Assembly: GCA_009836625.1 (NCBI GenBank)
Contig: VXVC01000004.1
Location: 1,263,037-1,327,036, forward strand
Source of the DNA: Holophagales bacterium
GTDB taxonomy: Bacteria > Acidobacteriota > Thermoanaerobaculia > Multivoradales > Multivoraceae
Length of the DNA: 64,000 nt
Direction of reading: 5' to 3'
The position numbers were made by a program, and so were the translations under genes. Position 1 is the stretch's first letter; the number at the start of each line of letters is the position of its first letter. This document shows positions 26,051-35,115 of the stretch, piece by piece. Under the pieces are notes generated by a model that worked only from the letters and a program-made list of their open reading frames with translations, was not told the origin of the DNA and did not search any database.

Positions 26051-26968
26051 ATGAACACTCGCATGTTGCACGAGAAGGTGATCGTCGTCACCGGCGCCGG
26101 CCGCGGCATCGGCCGCGACATCGCCCTGCTCGCCGCTTCCCACGGCGCTTCCGTCGTTGTCAACGACCTTGGCGGCTCGGAGCGCGGCGACGGCGCCGAC
26201 CGGACGCCCGCGCAGACCGTCGTCGACGAGATCGCGGCGGCGGGAGGACGCGCCGCCGCGAACTACGAGAGCGTCGCCGACTTCGACGGCGCCAACCGCA
26301 TGGTCGAGCAGGCGCTCGACGAGTTCGGCCAGATCGATGGCGTCGTCAACAACGCCGGCATCCTGCGCGACGTGATCTTTCACAAGATGGAGGAGAGCGA
26401 CTGGGACGCCGTGGTCGCCGTCCATCTCAAGGGCAGCTTCAACATGGCGCGGGCCGCCGCGCCGCACTATCGCAAGCAGATCGGCGGCGCCTTCGTCCAC
26501 ATGACCTCGACGTCGGGGCTGATCGGCAACTTCGGCCAGGCGAACTACGCCGCCGCCAAGCTCGGCATCGTCGGGCTGTCGAAGTCCCTCGCGCTCGACA
26601 TGCAGCGCTTCGAGGTGCGCTCGAACTGCATCGCCCCCTTCGCCTGGTCCCGGCTGATCGGCACGATCCCGACCGCCGACCCGGCCCAGGCCGCGCGCGT
26701 GGCGAAGATGAAGGAGATGACGCCGGCCCTGGTCGCGCCGCTCGCCGTCTACCTGCTGAGCGACGGAGCCAAGGAGGTCAGCGGCCAGATCTTCGCGGTC
26801 CGCAAGAACGAGATCTTCCTGATGAGCCAGCCGCGACCTGTCCGTTCCGTCCACAACAGCGACGGCTGGACCCCGGAATCGATCGCGGAGCGCGGCATGC
26901 CGGCCCTCGCCGGGTCGTTCTTCGACCTCGACCGGACGACCGACGTGTTCACCTGGGAGCCAACGTAG
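26051..26968 (+). CDS. short-chain dehydrogenase, (3R)-hydroxyacyl-CoA dehydrogenase type
   Basis: A 305-residue SDR with TGAGRGIG (residues 14-21), VNDLGGS, NNAGIL, catalytic Ser in MTSTSGLIGNFG, YAAAK, and a ribosome site (GGAGGCACC before ATG). The sequence around VVNDLGGSERGDG and DRTPAQTVVDEI and the C-terminal tail (SDGWTPESIAERGMPAL) are like the dehydrogenase part of peroxisomal multifunctional enzyme 2, so it probably oxidises 3-hydroxyacyl-CoA in fatty acid or sterol side-chain breakdown. Substrate not determined. Confidence 0.9.
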   Translation: MNTRMLHEKVIVVTGAGRGIGRDIALLAASHGASVVVNDLGGSERGDGADRTPAQTVVDEIAAAGGRAAANYESVADFDGANRMVEQALDEFGQIDGVVNNAGILRDVIFHKMEESDWDAVVAVHLKGSFNMARAAAPHYRKQIGGAFVHMTSTSGLIGNFGQANYAAAKLGIVGLSKSLALDMQRFEVRSNCIAPFAWSRLIGTIPTADPAQAARVAKMKEMTPALVAPLAVYLLSDGAKEVSGQIFAVRKNEIFLMSQPRPVRSVHNSDGWTPESIAERGMPALAGSFFDLDRTTDVFTWEPT

Positions 26969-26977
26969 CCCCTGCGC

Positions 26978-27781
26978 CTATAGTTGCCACGCGAGCAGCA
27001 ACTGGACGGCGCTCTCGTCTTCCTTCGTGCCGAGCTTGTTGCTCCAGTACTGGTACTCGATGCCCGCGAACAGCTTGCCGGCGTCGCCTCCGAACGCCTT
27101 GCCCGCGTCCCAGCGGAACTGAGGCTGGGCGAGGATCGTGCCGCCGTACTCGACGCCGAACTCGTTCGTCACCGCGCCGATGTACTCGGCGTGGCCGGTG
27201 ATCTGGAAGTCCTGCTCGCCGACCGAGAACAGGTACAGCCAATTGACGTCGAAGCAGTAGCTGTCGTCTGTTCGCGGCGCGCCGCCGGCGCCGACGCCGC
27301 TGCTGCCGTCGAGGTACAGCATCAGGTCCGTGTTCAGGAAGATGAACCCGGCCGCCTTCCAGGCCAGACGCAGCCCGGGCAGGTACTTGACCACCTTCGC
27401 GTCGCCGGCGGCGTTCAGGCCGGCGATGAAGCCGACATCCGCCAGCGGGCCGCCGCCGACCGTCTTCCCGCTCATCTTGCCGAGGCTCAGCGTCGGGTAC
27501 CACTCGCCGTAGAAGTCCCGTTCGTTGAAGCCGTCGCGGCCCCTGTCGTCCAGGTAGTCGATGAAGAAGAAGCTGTCGCCGTACTTCCACTGCGTCGCCT
27601 GCTGCAGCGTGAGGACGAAGCTCTCTTCCTCCTGAGCAGAGAACGGGTTCAGCAGCTCGCCGAACTGGAAGTGGAACTCGGTCTGCGCGGCCGCCGGAAC
27701 GGAGGCCGCGACAAAGGCGGCCAAAGCGGCGACGGCGAAACGCCGCCGCCCGACTTCACTCCGCCCGCCGCCGAGCCTCAC
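26978..27781 (-). CDS. Tsx-like nucleoside-specific outer membrane channel
   Basis: A 267-residue protein from GTG 27781, overlapping the thiolase stop (GTGA). A signal peptide ([19 protein letters not shown]) is followed by [13 protein letters not shown] and a beta-barrel with alternating strands, including [20 protein letters not shown], the hallmark of the Tsx nucleoside channel family, and aromatic-rich C-terminal strands ending in LLLAWQL. It likely lets nucleosides or similar solutes through the outer membrane. Coupling to a cytosolic thiolase is odd. Family call rests on the N-terminal motif and barrel pattern. Confidence 0.75.
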   Translation of the reverse strand: MRLGGGRSEVGRRRFAVAALAAFVAASVPAAAQTEFHFQFGELLNPFSAQEEESFVLTLQQATQWKYGDSFFFIDYLDDRGRDGFNERDFYGEWYPTLSLGKMSGKTVGGGPLADVGFIAGLNAAGDAKVVKYLPGLRLAWKAAGFIFLNTDLMLYLDGSSGVGAGGAPRTDDSYCFDVNWLYLFSVGEQDFQITGHAEYIGAVTNEFGVEYGGTILAQPQFRWDAGKAFGGDAGKLFAGIEYQYWSNKLGTKEDESAVQLLLAWQL

Positions 27782-28959
27782 GCCACCTCGAACAGCCCCG
27801 CGGCGCCCATGCCACCGCCGATGCACATCGTGACGACGACGTTCTTCGCGCCGCGGCGCCTGCCCTCGATCAGCGCGTGGCCGACCATGCGCGCGCCGCT
27901 CATGCCGTAGGGATGGCCGATCGAGATCGCGCCGCCGTTCACGTTCAGCTTCTCGTTCGGGATGCCCAACCGGTCGCGGCAGTAGATGACCTGGACCGCG
28001 AACGCCTCGTTCAGCTCCCAGAGATCGATGTCGTCGATCGTCAGACCCTGGCGCTCCAGCAGCTTGGGGACAGCGAAGACGGGACCGATGCCCATCTCGT
28101 CCGGCTCGCAGCCGGCAACCGCCATGCCCTTGTAGATGCCGAGCGGCTCGAGGCCGCGCTGCTCCGCCAGCTTCGAGTCCATGACCACGCACGCCGAGGC
28201 GCCGTCGGAGAGCTGGCTCGCGTTGCCGGCCGTGATCGTGCCGTTCTCGCGCACAGGCTTGAGTCCGGACAGCCCCTCGATCGTCGTGCTCGGCCGGTTG
28301 CCCTCATCCTGGCTCAGCTCGACCTCGCCGAAGCTGATGTCGCCCGTCGCCCTGTCGAGAATCATCTTCGTCGTGTTCATCGTGATGATCTCGTCGTCAA
28401 AGGCGCCCGCTTCCTGCCCGGCGGCGGTCCGCTGCTGGCTCTGCAGTCCGTACTCGTCCTGCTGCTCACGGGTGACGTTGTAGCGCTTCGCCACGACTTC
28501 GGCGGTGTCGATCATCGGCAGGTGGAGATCCGGCTTGTTCTCCTTGATCCAGGGATCGGGAACACGGAAGTGGTTCATCTTGTCGTTCTGCACCAGACTG
28601 ATCGAGTCGATTCCGCCGGCGACCACGACCGGCGCCCCGTCGATCACGACCTGCTTGGCGGCGGTGGCGATCGCCATCAGGCCCGACGAGCACTGCCTGT
28701 CCACCGTCATTCCCGACACCTCGACCGGCAGGCCGGCCCGGATCGCGCACTGCCGGGCGACGTTGTTGCCCTGCGTGCCCTGCTGCATGGCGCAACCAAT
28801 GACGACGTCGTCGACCTCGCCCTTCTCGACACCGGCGCGTTCGACCGCGGCGGAAATCGCCGCCGCGCCCATGGTCGGCGACTCGAGGTTGTTGAAGGCG
28901 CCCCGATAGGCCTTGCCGATCGGCGTGCGGGCGGTGGAAACGATGACGGCGTCAGTCAT
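27778..28959 (-). CDS. thiolase (acetyl-CoA C-acyltransferase family)
   Basis: A 393-residue thiolase with the nucleophile Cys90 in [11 protein letters not shown], the NEAFAVQ motif, active-site His in [10 protein letters not shown] and second Cys in [10 protein letters not shown]. The length and the conserved N-terminus ([19 protein letters not shown]) are typical of the degradative or biosynthetic thiolase family, so it either cleaves 3-ketoacyl-CoA or condenses acetyl-CoA. A GGAGCC ribosome site precedes ATG 28959. It is followed, with overlap, by the Tsx-like porin gene. Confidence 0.94.
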   Translation of the reverse strand: MTDAVIVSTARTPIGKAYRGAFNNLESPTMGAAAISAAVERAGVEKGEVDDVVIGCAMQQGTQGNNVARQCAIRAGLPVEVSGMTVDRQCSSGLMAIATAAKQVVIDGAPVVVAGGIDSISLVQNDKMNHFRVPDPWIKENKPDLHLPMIDTAEVVAKRYNVTREQQDEYGLQSQQRTAAGQEAGAFDDEIITMNTTKMILDRATGDISFGEVELSQDEGNRPSTTIEGLSGLKPVRENGTITAGNASQLSDGASACVVMDSKLAEQRGLEPLGIYKGMAVAGCEPDEMGIGPVFAVPKLLERQGLTIDDIDLWELNEAFAVQVIYCRDRLGIPNEKLNVNGGAISIGHPYGMSGARMVGHALIEGRRRGAKNVVVTMCIGGGMGAAGLFEVA

Positions 28960-29042
28960 GGAAAGGCTCCCTGGCGTGGATGGTGGCTGTGTAGTCGGTC
29001 CTTCGGACCCTTGAGACTAGCACCTACCGTCCGGTCGGTCGG

Positions 29043-29894
29043 TCACTCCTCCAGCCAGGCGTTGAAGGCCGGCTTCCGCTTCTCGCGAAACGCCGCCACG
29101 CCCTCGCGGGAGTCCGGGTGATGGTCGGCCATCGGCGTCCGGGCCGCGATGTCCTCGAGCGACTGCTCCCAGGTCTGGTCGGCGGCGTTGTAGAGGCTGC
29201 GCTTGAGCAGCCGCATCGCCACCTGCGGCCCATTGGCGAGTTCACGCGCCAGGTCCATGGCCCGCGGCATCAACTCGTCCGGCTCCACCACTTCGTGCAC
29301 GAGCCCGAGGTCGTGCGCCTCCGCCGCACCGACGAGCCTGCTGCGCATCAGGAAGTCCATCGTCTTCGGCAGCCCCATCATCTGCAGCAGCAGGTAGTGG
29401 CCGCCCTCGTCCGGAAGAAGCCCGAAGCGGAGCGTGCCGCTGCCCATGCGAGCCGCGCTCGAGGCGATCCGGAAGTCGCAACTGAGCGCGAGCGAGAAGC
29501 CGGTCTGGACCGCTACGCCATTCATCGCCGCGATCGTCAGCTTGTCCATGCCGCGAATCGCCGTGTTGATGGGCTGGGAGATCTTGCGCAGCCCGTTGAT
29601 CGTGCCGAGGACGTTGTCGTGGCCCCGATGAATGTCGGGCACCAGGGCCTCGCCGCGCCGGCCCTTGTCCTGTCCGCTGATGTCGTCGCCGGCCGAGAAC
29701 GCCCTGCCACTGCCGGCAAACAGAACGACCCGAACCGAGTCCTCCATCGCGGCCTGCGTCAGCGTCTCCAGCAGGTCCCGCTTCATCGGCGCGTCCATGC
29801 CGTTGAGACGGTCCGGCCGGTTGAACGTGATGACCAGGATCCCCGGATCCTCGGTGGACACCTCGAAGCCCCTGAACTCGCCCGTCTGGATCAT
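29043..29894 (-). CDS. enoyl-CoA hydratase/isomerase family protein
   Basis: A 283-residue crotonase. ATG 29894 has a strong AGGAAGGAG site ten bases upstream, so the longer frame to 30065 is rejected. Motifs: ILVITFNRPDRLNGMDAPMK, VRVVLFAGSGRAFSAGDDIS (oxyanion hole), KLTIAAMNGVAVQTGFSLAL and LRFGLLPDEGGHYLL. A Glu lies in the second active-site loop (PDEGG). It resembles the crotonases of beta-oxidation more than 1,2-epoxyphenylacetyl-CoA isomerase, but the exact reaction is undetermined. It lies 83 bases upstream of the thiolase ATG on the same strand. Confidence 0.9.
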   Translation of the reverse strand: MIQTGEFRGFEVSTEDPGILVITFNRPDRLNGMDAPMKRDLLETLTQAAMEDSVRVVLFAGSGRAFSAGDDISGQDKGRRGEALVPDIHRGHDNVLGTINGLRKISQPINTAIRGMDKLTIAAMNGVAVQTGFSLALSCDFRIASSAARMGSGTLRFGLLPDEGGHYLLLQMMGLPKTMDFLMRSRLVGAAEAHDLGLVHEVVEPDELMPRAMDLARELANGPQVAMRLLKRSLYNAADQTWEQSLEDIAARTPMADHHPDSREGVAAFREKRKPAFNAWLEE

Positions 29895-30030
29895 GCCTGC
29901 CGCTCCTTCCTGGGTGGTCGTTGTTCGCTGACGGCCGGTGATTGTGGCACAGCGCTGTGCTACGTTCCGCCCACCTTCAACACGCACTTCGCAGAGCCCC
30001 TCCACCTCTGCGACGGGAGACACATCAAGG

Positions 30031-30405
30031 ATGAAACGGTTCATCGTCGGCCTGTCGGTCTGCATCCTGGTTGCCTGTCTTGCTCAGGCCGCCGTGTACG
30101 CATCCGGCTCCATTTCCGCGGGCAAGGGGATCAACCCCAGGGACGCCTACACCATGGGCAAGGCGCTCACCTTCCAGAAGCTCGTCTGCCCCTCCTGCCC
30201 CCTCGAGAAGCGAGACCTCGATCGGGATCGCGCCCTCAGCCTGAAGAACAGCCTCGAAGCCCGCGACGAGGCCGAGAAGCCGGGAACGGCCGACGACGAG
30301 CACATCGACGTGCTCTGCCCCGGGGCCGGCGAAGCCGCGTGCGCGGAAGCACCGGACGAGCAGGAACTCGTTCATTTCTACCTGACCCGCCGCTACAAGC
30401 TGTAG
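30031..30405 (+). CDS. hypothetical secreted protein with CPSCP motif
   Basis: A 124-residue protein. ATG 30031 gives a signal peptide (FIVGLSVCILVACLAQAAVY). The mature part has an amphipathic region KALTFQKLVCPSCPLEKRDL with a Cys-x-x-Cys pair (no following His, so not a haem c site), then further cysteines in VLCPGAGEAACAE and ends HFYLTRRYKL. Probably redox- or metal-active, or disulphide-bonded. I do not recognise the family. It is followed after seven bases by a beta-barrel gene, implying joint function at the envelope. Confidence 0.7.
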   Translation: MKRFIVGLSVCILVACLAQAAVYASGSISAGKGINPRDAYTMGKALTFQKLVCPSCPLEKRDLDRDRALSLKNSLEARDEAEKPGTADDEHIDVLCPGAGEAACAEAPDEQELVHFYLTRRYKL

Positions 30406-30412
30406 CCCGGAG

Positions 30413-31321
30413 ATGACGATGAACAGACGTTCCCCGCGTCCGCTCCTTCTGACGGCGGTTGCCGTCCTCGTCTTCGCGGCGCCGCCCCTGGTCGCCGAAG
30501 GCTCCCCCTGGCTGCCGGCACCCGGATCGGGCACGGTCACCTTCTCCTATGTCTCCCAGGAGGCGACCGACTACGAGCGCTCCGAGCGGTGGCGAAGCAT
30601 GGCCGGCGCCGACTCGACGACCATCCAGCTCGCCGGCACGCTCGGCCTCGACACCGTCTGGGTCAACGGGACGTACGGCATATCCGACGCCCTCGCGCTC
30701 GACTTCCAGATCGGCACGTCGGACAGCCAGTACCCTGGAGGCGGCCCCAAGCACCCGAACAAGGACGACCTGAGCGGGCTCCAGGACGCGAGAGCCGGCC
30801 TGACCTGGCGGTTCCGGGACGAGGTCGTGACTTCGGGCCCGAGCATGGCGCTGCGGTTCGGCGCCATCCTCGCGGGCGACTACGACACCGGCTACATCAA
30901 TTCACTGGGCGACGGCGGCAACGGCGCCGAAGTCTCCCTGCTGATCGGCAAGTACGTCGGTGAGCGGGGCGTCCTGTCCGCCGAGGTCGGCTACCGCTAC
31001 CGCACCGACGACATTCCGGAGGACATCATCCTGAATCTCTCGGCCGGCGTTCTGGTCGGAGAACGAGTCGGCTTGAGCGTCGGCTACCGGATGACCGACG
31101 GCGGTTCGGGGCTCGACATCGGCGTTCCGCCCTTCTCACCGGCCCGCTTCCCGGAGCTTCAGGAAGACATCGACCTTCTCTACGGCACGGTGAACATCGG
31201 CCTCACGGGCAGTACGAGCCTGGCGTTGACCTATGGCGACGTCATCGGCGGCCGCAACACACCGAACTCCGAGGTCATCGGCCTCAGCGTCGGCTTCACC
31301 TTCGGCGGCGGCGGGTTCTGA
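30413..31321 (+). CDS. outer membrane beta-barrel protein
   Basis: About 302 residues; the ATG at 30413 or the one at 30419 may be used (GGAG is close upstream). A signal peptide (LLLTAVAVLVFAAPPLVAEG) is followed by alternating amphipathic strands such as LDTVWVNGTYGISDALALDF, SMALRFGAILAGDYDTGY and GVLVGERVGLSVGYRMTDG, and the chain ends in Phe (SVGFTFGGGGF), the usual signal for Bam-mediated insertion. It is a 12-or-so-strand porin or transporter-like barrel; ligand unknown. Paired with the upstream Cys-containing secreted protein. Confidence 0.82.
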   Translation: MTMNRRSPRPLLLTAVAVLVFAAPPLVAEGSPWLPAPGSGTVTFSYVSQEATDYERSERWRSMAGADSTTIQLAGTLGLDTVWVNGTYGISDALALDFQIGTSDSQYPGGGPKHPNKDDLSGLQDARAGLTWRFRDEVVTSGPSMALRFGAILAGDYDTGYINSLGDGGNGAEVSLLIGKYVGERGVLSAEVGYRYRTDDIPEDIILNLSAGVLVGERVGLSVGYRMTDGGSGLDIGVPPFSPARFPELQEDIDLLYGTVNIGLTGSTSLALTYGDVIGGRNTPNSEVIGLSVGFTFGGGGF

Positions 31322-31341
31322 CTCCAGCGCCCGTCACCTAG

Positions 31342-32163
31342 CTAGGGCTCGTTCAGGCTCCAGTCGTACTCGTAGTCGATCGAACCCGCGAAGGCCTCGA
31401 GACGCGTGGCGAGTTCTTCGTCGGCGTAGTCGATGAGGTGCGCGACGACGGACTCCTCGGTGTTGCCGAAGTCCTCGGTGTACCAGTCGTAGATGCTCGA
31501 GATGACGATGAAGTCCTCGTCGACGAAGTCGACGCCGCGCGGGTTGTTCACGTAGTCGTGTGCGCCCTGCTCGAGCAGCTCCTCCGTGTTGGCGGCGGTG
31601 AAGGCCGTCGCCAACAGATGGGGACAGCCGTACGCCGCGCAGTTCACCGCGTAGTGGATCCGTTTGTCCCGCCAGAGCGGACGCAGGATGCCGTGCTCGA
31701 TGTCGTCCAGGCTCAGATCCCGGCCGTTCACCTGCGCGTGCGGGTCCTGCCACGGGCCGGTGTTCGGAACGACGCCCTCGTGAATCTCCTTGATCGAATC
31801 CACCGGGTACTCGGAAAGCACCACCTGGACCGTGAGCGCGTTGTAGAGGTTGATCCAGTACGCCATCTGTTCGGCTCGGGAGTAGGCCAACGGATCGAGC
31901 CCCTGCAGGTAGTCGAGGTAGTCGCCCAGCTTCGCCGTGTCCGCGGCACTGGCCGAGATCGTCGCGTAGTCGAACAGGTTGACTCCCATGTCGTCGGTGC
32001 CGACGTAGGCGTCGAGGATCTCCTGCCAGGGACGGTGATCGAGCGTCTCGGTACTCGCTTCGTCACTGACGTCCCACCCCGCGATCTCCCTCGACTCCGG
32101 AGCTCCACAGGCCAACACGATCGCCATCGCGGCCGCAAGGACTGTCAGATTGCGATTCGTCAT
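31342..32163 (-). CDS. DUF547 domain lipoprotein
   Basis: A 273-residue protein with lipobox IVLAC and the DUF547 core: SRAEQMAYWINLYNALTVQV, then LSLDDIEHGILRP, the short IHYAVNCAAYGCPHL with a Cys pair, and AHDYVNNPRGVDF. DUF547 proteins have a papain-like arrangement of Cys/His and are of unknown function, often exported. The ATG at 32163 overlaps the stop of the glycosyltransferase gene (ATGA). It ends convergently 20 bases from the beta-barrel gene. Confidence 0.9.
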   Translation of the reverse strand: MTNRNLTVLAAAMAIVLACGAPESREIAGWDVSDEASTETLDHRPWQEILDAYVGTDDMGVNLFDYATISASAADTAKLGDYLDYLQGLDPLAYSRAEQMAYWINLYNALTVQVVLSEYPVDSIKEIHEGVVPNTGPWQDPHAQVNGRDLSLDDIEHGILRPLWRDKRIHYAVNCAAYGCPHLLATAFTAANTEELLEQGAHDYVNNPRGVDFVDEDFIVISSIYDWYTEDFGNTEESVVAHLIDYADEELATRLEAFAGSIDYEYDWSLNEP

Positions 32164-33485
32164 TGCTCTTCCCTTCCTATCTCCCCGCGCCGACGCAGCG
32201 TGACGTCGGCGGCCAGCGCAAGACCGATCAAGCCGAACTCCAGTCCCCGGACCCAGAGCGGCTGTTCGTATGGTTGCAACGTGTAGTCGGGCAGATTGAG
32301 CCCGGTGATGTAACTGAGCAGGATCGCTACCGATGCCGTCCATGCCCAGACGCTCGGAAAGACTACCGCGAAGGGCAGGAGCCAGAGCAGGTACCAGGGG
32401 TTGATCACCGGAGACAACACCAGCAGAACGCCGAACAGCCAGTCGCCCCGGGAGATTCCCCGGCCCCCGCCGCGGATGTAGCGAAGGGAGTAGACAACCC
32501 AGAAGGCGGCGAACAGCAATCCGACGACCAGCCGCGCCCCGGACGGCGGCACAACCGTCTTGAGCAGTCCGAAGATCGCCGAATTGAACTCCCAGTCGCG
32601 CGCGAAGACCCCGAGCGACAACAGATCCGTGCCTCCACCGATGACGAACGGCAGGTATACCGCCGCCACCGTGCCGACAAACAGCGCCCAGTGCTTGGGC
32701 CGCGCACCGACCAGAACCAGGGGCGCCAGTACCAGGGCGAACGTCTTCGTCGCCACGGCCAGCCCGAGCAGCGCGGCGGCAAACCCCAATCGGCGGTCGC
32801 GCGCGAGCACGATCGCGGCCAGCAGCAGGCAGACGCCGACACCGTCCGGATGCGCAGTGAAGGCGATCTCCTTGACCACCAGCGGACACCATGCGTAGAG
32901 CAGCACGTTCCGTGCGGGCGCCAGACGGAGCAGGAGAAGGACGACTGCCAGATCGACAGCAATCAGGAACGCCTGTAGCACGGCAACACTCGCCGGCTTG
33001 ATCCAGTACGCGACGAGGAAGACGAACTGCGTGACCGGCGCATAAATCGTCGGCAGCTCCGGGTAGTTGAGGCCGTCCAGCACGCCCTGGAAAAGCACGG
33101 GCACCGCTGGGTCGACGAAGAACTCCTCCGGCGCTGCGCCGTACGGCGTTCCCGCGGTGGCGAACCGGAATCCGTCCCAGAGGTAGCGGTAGAAGTCGTC
33201 CTCGTAGAACGGCCCGCCGACGAGCCCCACGAGGCGGAAGACGACCGCCCAGGCCAGCAGGCGGCGAACCGGGAACGGTTCGCCGGTCCTCAGGAAGCGG
33301 TAGAACAGACCGAAGACCGGAAGTCCGGTCCAGGCGACGAGAAAAAAGAACCAGCCGAGTTCGGGTTCGCCCGGCTGGCGCGCCAGCAGCGCGAGGCCCG
33401 CGTAGCCCAGGGCGCACCAGAAACCAACCCCGTCGATGTACCTGAGCGACCGCCGCGACGGCAACCCGGTCACCGAATCAGCCAA
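32160..33485 (-). CDS. GT-C/GT87-type polyprenyl-linked glycosyltransferase-like membrane protein
   Basis: A 441-residue polytopic membrane protein with about eleven hydrophobic segments. The first loop carries GGPFYEDDFYRYLWDGFRF, the paired-acid motif of GT-C mannosyl/glucosyl-transferases, and NPWYLLWLLPFAVV near the end is typical of the GT87-like group. It should move sugar from a lipid-linked donor on the outer face of the inner membrane. The start is a TTG at 33485 overlapping the upstream stop by eight bases; a GTG at 33473 after that stop is an alternative. Stop overlaps the DUF547 gene. Confidence 0.85.
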   Translation of the reverse strand: MADSVTGLPSRRSLRYIDGVGFWCALGYAGLALLARQPGEPELGWFFFLVAWTGLPVFGLFYRFLRTGEPFPVRRLLAWAVVFRLVGLVGGPFYEDDFYRYLWDGFRFATAGTPYGAAPEEFFVDPAVPVLFQGVLDGLNYPELPTIYAPVTQFVFLVAYWIKPASVAVLQAFLIAVDLAVVLLLLRLAPARNVLLYAWCPLVVKEIAFTAHPDGVGVCLLLAAIVLARDRRLGFAAALLGLAVATKTFALVLAPLVLVGARPKHWALFVGTVAAVYLPFVIGGGTDLLSLGVFARDWEFNSAIFGLLKTVVPPSGARLVVGLLFAAFWVVYSLRYIRGGGRGISRGDWLFGVLLVLSPVINPWYLLWLLPFAVVFPSVWAWTASVAILLSYITGLNLPDYTLQPYEQPLWVRGLEFGLIGLALAADVTLRRRGEIGREEQ

Positions 33486-34404
33486 CCCACTCCGTCCAGC
33501 CGGATCCGCGATGGCCGAAGTCGAAGACCCCCGGGTGCAGCAGCTCGCCCAGGATCTCCGCCGACTCGACTACCCGCGGCCCCGGCCGGTTGAAGTACTG
33601 GTTGCCGTCGGTCAGGAAGACGCGGCCGTGACGCACGGCGGAGAGCTCGGACCAGCCCGGCTGGGCGGCCAGCGGCGACATCTCGGCCGCCGTGCGCGGG
33701 ATATCGAAGCCGCAGGGCATGACCGCGATGACATCGGGATCGGCCTCGATCACCCGCTCGAACTCGAAGTAGCCCGAGTGCTTTCCGGCCTCGCCGAACA
33801 TCACCTTGCCTCCGGCGATCTCCACGAGCTCCGGCACCCAGTTCTCGGCGTTCATCAACGGGTCGATCCACTCGATGCAGGCGATCACGGGGCGTTCAGG
33901 AAGCCGGCTGGCGCGCCCGCGGATGGCGTCGAGGCGTCCGGTCAACTCCGCCGTCAACTGCTGTGCCCGGTCAGGTCGCCCCAGCGCCTCGGCAACCCTG
34001 CCGACATCGTCGAACACGTCACCGAGAGCCATCGGCTCCAGCGACACGATGCGTGGCTCGGACGCCACGAGTTCGCAGACCGCCTGCTCCACGTCCTTCA
34101 GGCTGACCGCGCACACCTCGCACTGGGTCTGGGTCACGATCACGGTCGGCGCGAGTTCGTCCAGAAGCCGCGCGTCGACCCGGTAGACGGACAGGGCGTC
34201 CGCCACGATCGCGCGCACCTGGTCGTCGATCGCTCGGCTCGATCCGTCGACGTCGACCTTCGACGAGGAGCACACCGGCAGCCTCTCCACCGACGGTGGG
34301 TAATCGCACTCGTGCGACCGGCCGACCATGCAGTCCTCGAAGCCGAGAGCGCAGACGATCTCCGTCGCGCTGGCGATCAGCGAGACGATGCGGGGTTCGC
34401 TCAA
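33478..34404 (-). CDS. BtuF-like cobalamin/metal-chelate binding protein without signal peptide
   Basis: A 308-residue Peripla_BP_2 protein: RIVSLIASATEIVCALGFED, then LLDELAPTVIVTQTQCEVCA, then RIVSLEPMALGDVFDDVGRV, and a second lobe with KHSGYFEFERVIEADPDVI. It resembles the B12-binding BtuF group. The only sensible start is a TTG at 34404 that overlaps the upstream stop (TTGA) and begins directly at the first beta-strand, so no export signal is present. A QCEVC Cys pair may bind metal. The neighbouring DUF71-type ATPase suggests a cytosolic cofactor role rather than ABC import. Confidence 0.85.
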   Translation of the reverse strand: MSEPRIVSLIASATEIVCALGFEDCMVGRSHECDYPPSVERLPVCSSSKVDVDGSSRAIDDQVRAIVADALSVYRVDARLLDELAPTVIVTQTQCEVCAVSLKDVEQAVCELVASEPRIVSLEPMALGDVFDDVGRVAEALGRPDRAQQLTAELTGRLDAIRGRASRLPERPVIACIEWIDPLMNAENWVPELVEIAGGKVMFGEAGKHSGYFEFERVIEADPDVIAVMPCGFDIPRTAAEMSPLAAQPGWSELSAVRHGRVFLTDGNQYFNRPGPRVVESAEILGELLHPGVFDFGHRGSGWTEWVG

Positions 34405-35099
34405 CCGACGACCGCCTCGGCAGGAACCGGGGAGCCCGCCGGCAGCAGATCGCAGAAGCCGAAACCGTCCCGCTCCGTCACTTCGCCCAGATCGACCGCG
34501 ATCGACCGGTCGAAGATCGGGCCATCGAACACGAAAGTGTGAAACTCGCCGTTCTCGCCGCACGGGTCGACTCCCGCCGGAAGATCGGCGAGGAAGTCGT
34601 CATCGAAGGCACGTCCGGCGAAGGAGACGGGCAGAACGGCCGGGTTGACGCAGACGGTGAGAGCGAGGAAGCCGTCGGCGATGAACGTCCGCGCCAGTTC
34701 GCCCGTGGGCGTGTGCCAGATCGGGAACTCGCACTCGAGGCCCGCTTCCGCGAGCTGGCGGACGCGGTAGTCCCGCAGGTCCTCGAGGAACAGGTCCCCG
34801 AAGCCGACCCGGCTGATTCCCCCTTCGCGGAGTTTCGCGAACGCCTTTCCCATCTCCCGCTCGTACACGACGTTCGACGGCTCGGGCGGCACGACGACTT
34901 CGGTCAACGGGAGGCCGACCGAGTCCGCCTGCTCCCGCAACAACGAACGGCGAACGCCATGCATGCTCACCCGGTCGAAGGCGTCGGTCACGGTGGTGAT
35001 CAGCTCCACGACCTCGAAGCGCCCCTGCCGGCGCAGTTCCTGGAGCGCCAGGCAACTGTCCTTGCCGCCGCTGAAGCAGAGTGCGATCGGTTCCGGCAT
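34401..35099 (-). CDS. PP-loop ATP pyrophosphatase, diphthine-ammonia-ligase (DUF71/COG2102) family
   Basis: A 232-residue N-type ATP-PPase. The PP-loop SGGKDSCLALQELRR is at residues 10-24; further family motifs are MHGVRRSLLREQADSVGLPL, SRVGFGDLFLEDLRDYR and CGENGEFHTFVFDGP. Archaeal and eukaryotic relatives make diphthamide, which bacteria lack, so the substrate here is a different one. It is translationally coupled (TTGA) to the BtuF-like gene downstream, and that pairing is the best hint of a job in B12 or related cofactor metabolism. Confidence 0.9.
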   Translation of the reverse strand: MPEPIALCFSGGKDSCLALQELRRQGRFEVVELITTVTDAFDRVSMHGVRRSLLREQADSVGLPLTEVVVPPEPSNVVYEREMGKAFAKLREGGISRVGFGDLFLEDLRDYRVRQLAEAGLECEFPIWHTPTGELARTFIADGFLALTVCVNPAVLPVSFAGRAFDDDFLADLPAGVDPCGENGEFHTFVFDGPIFDRSIAVDLGEVTERDGFGFCDLLPAGSPVPAEAVVG

Positions 35100-35115
35100 G
35101 AGCGAGCCCGGCAGC

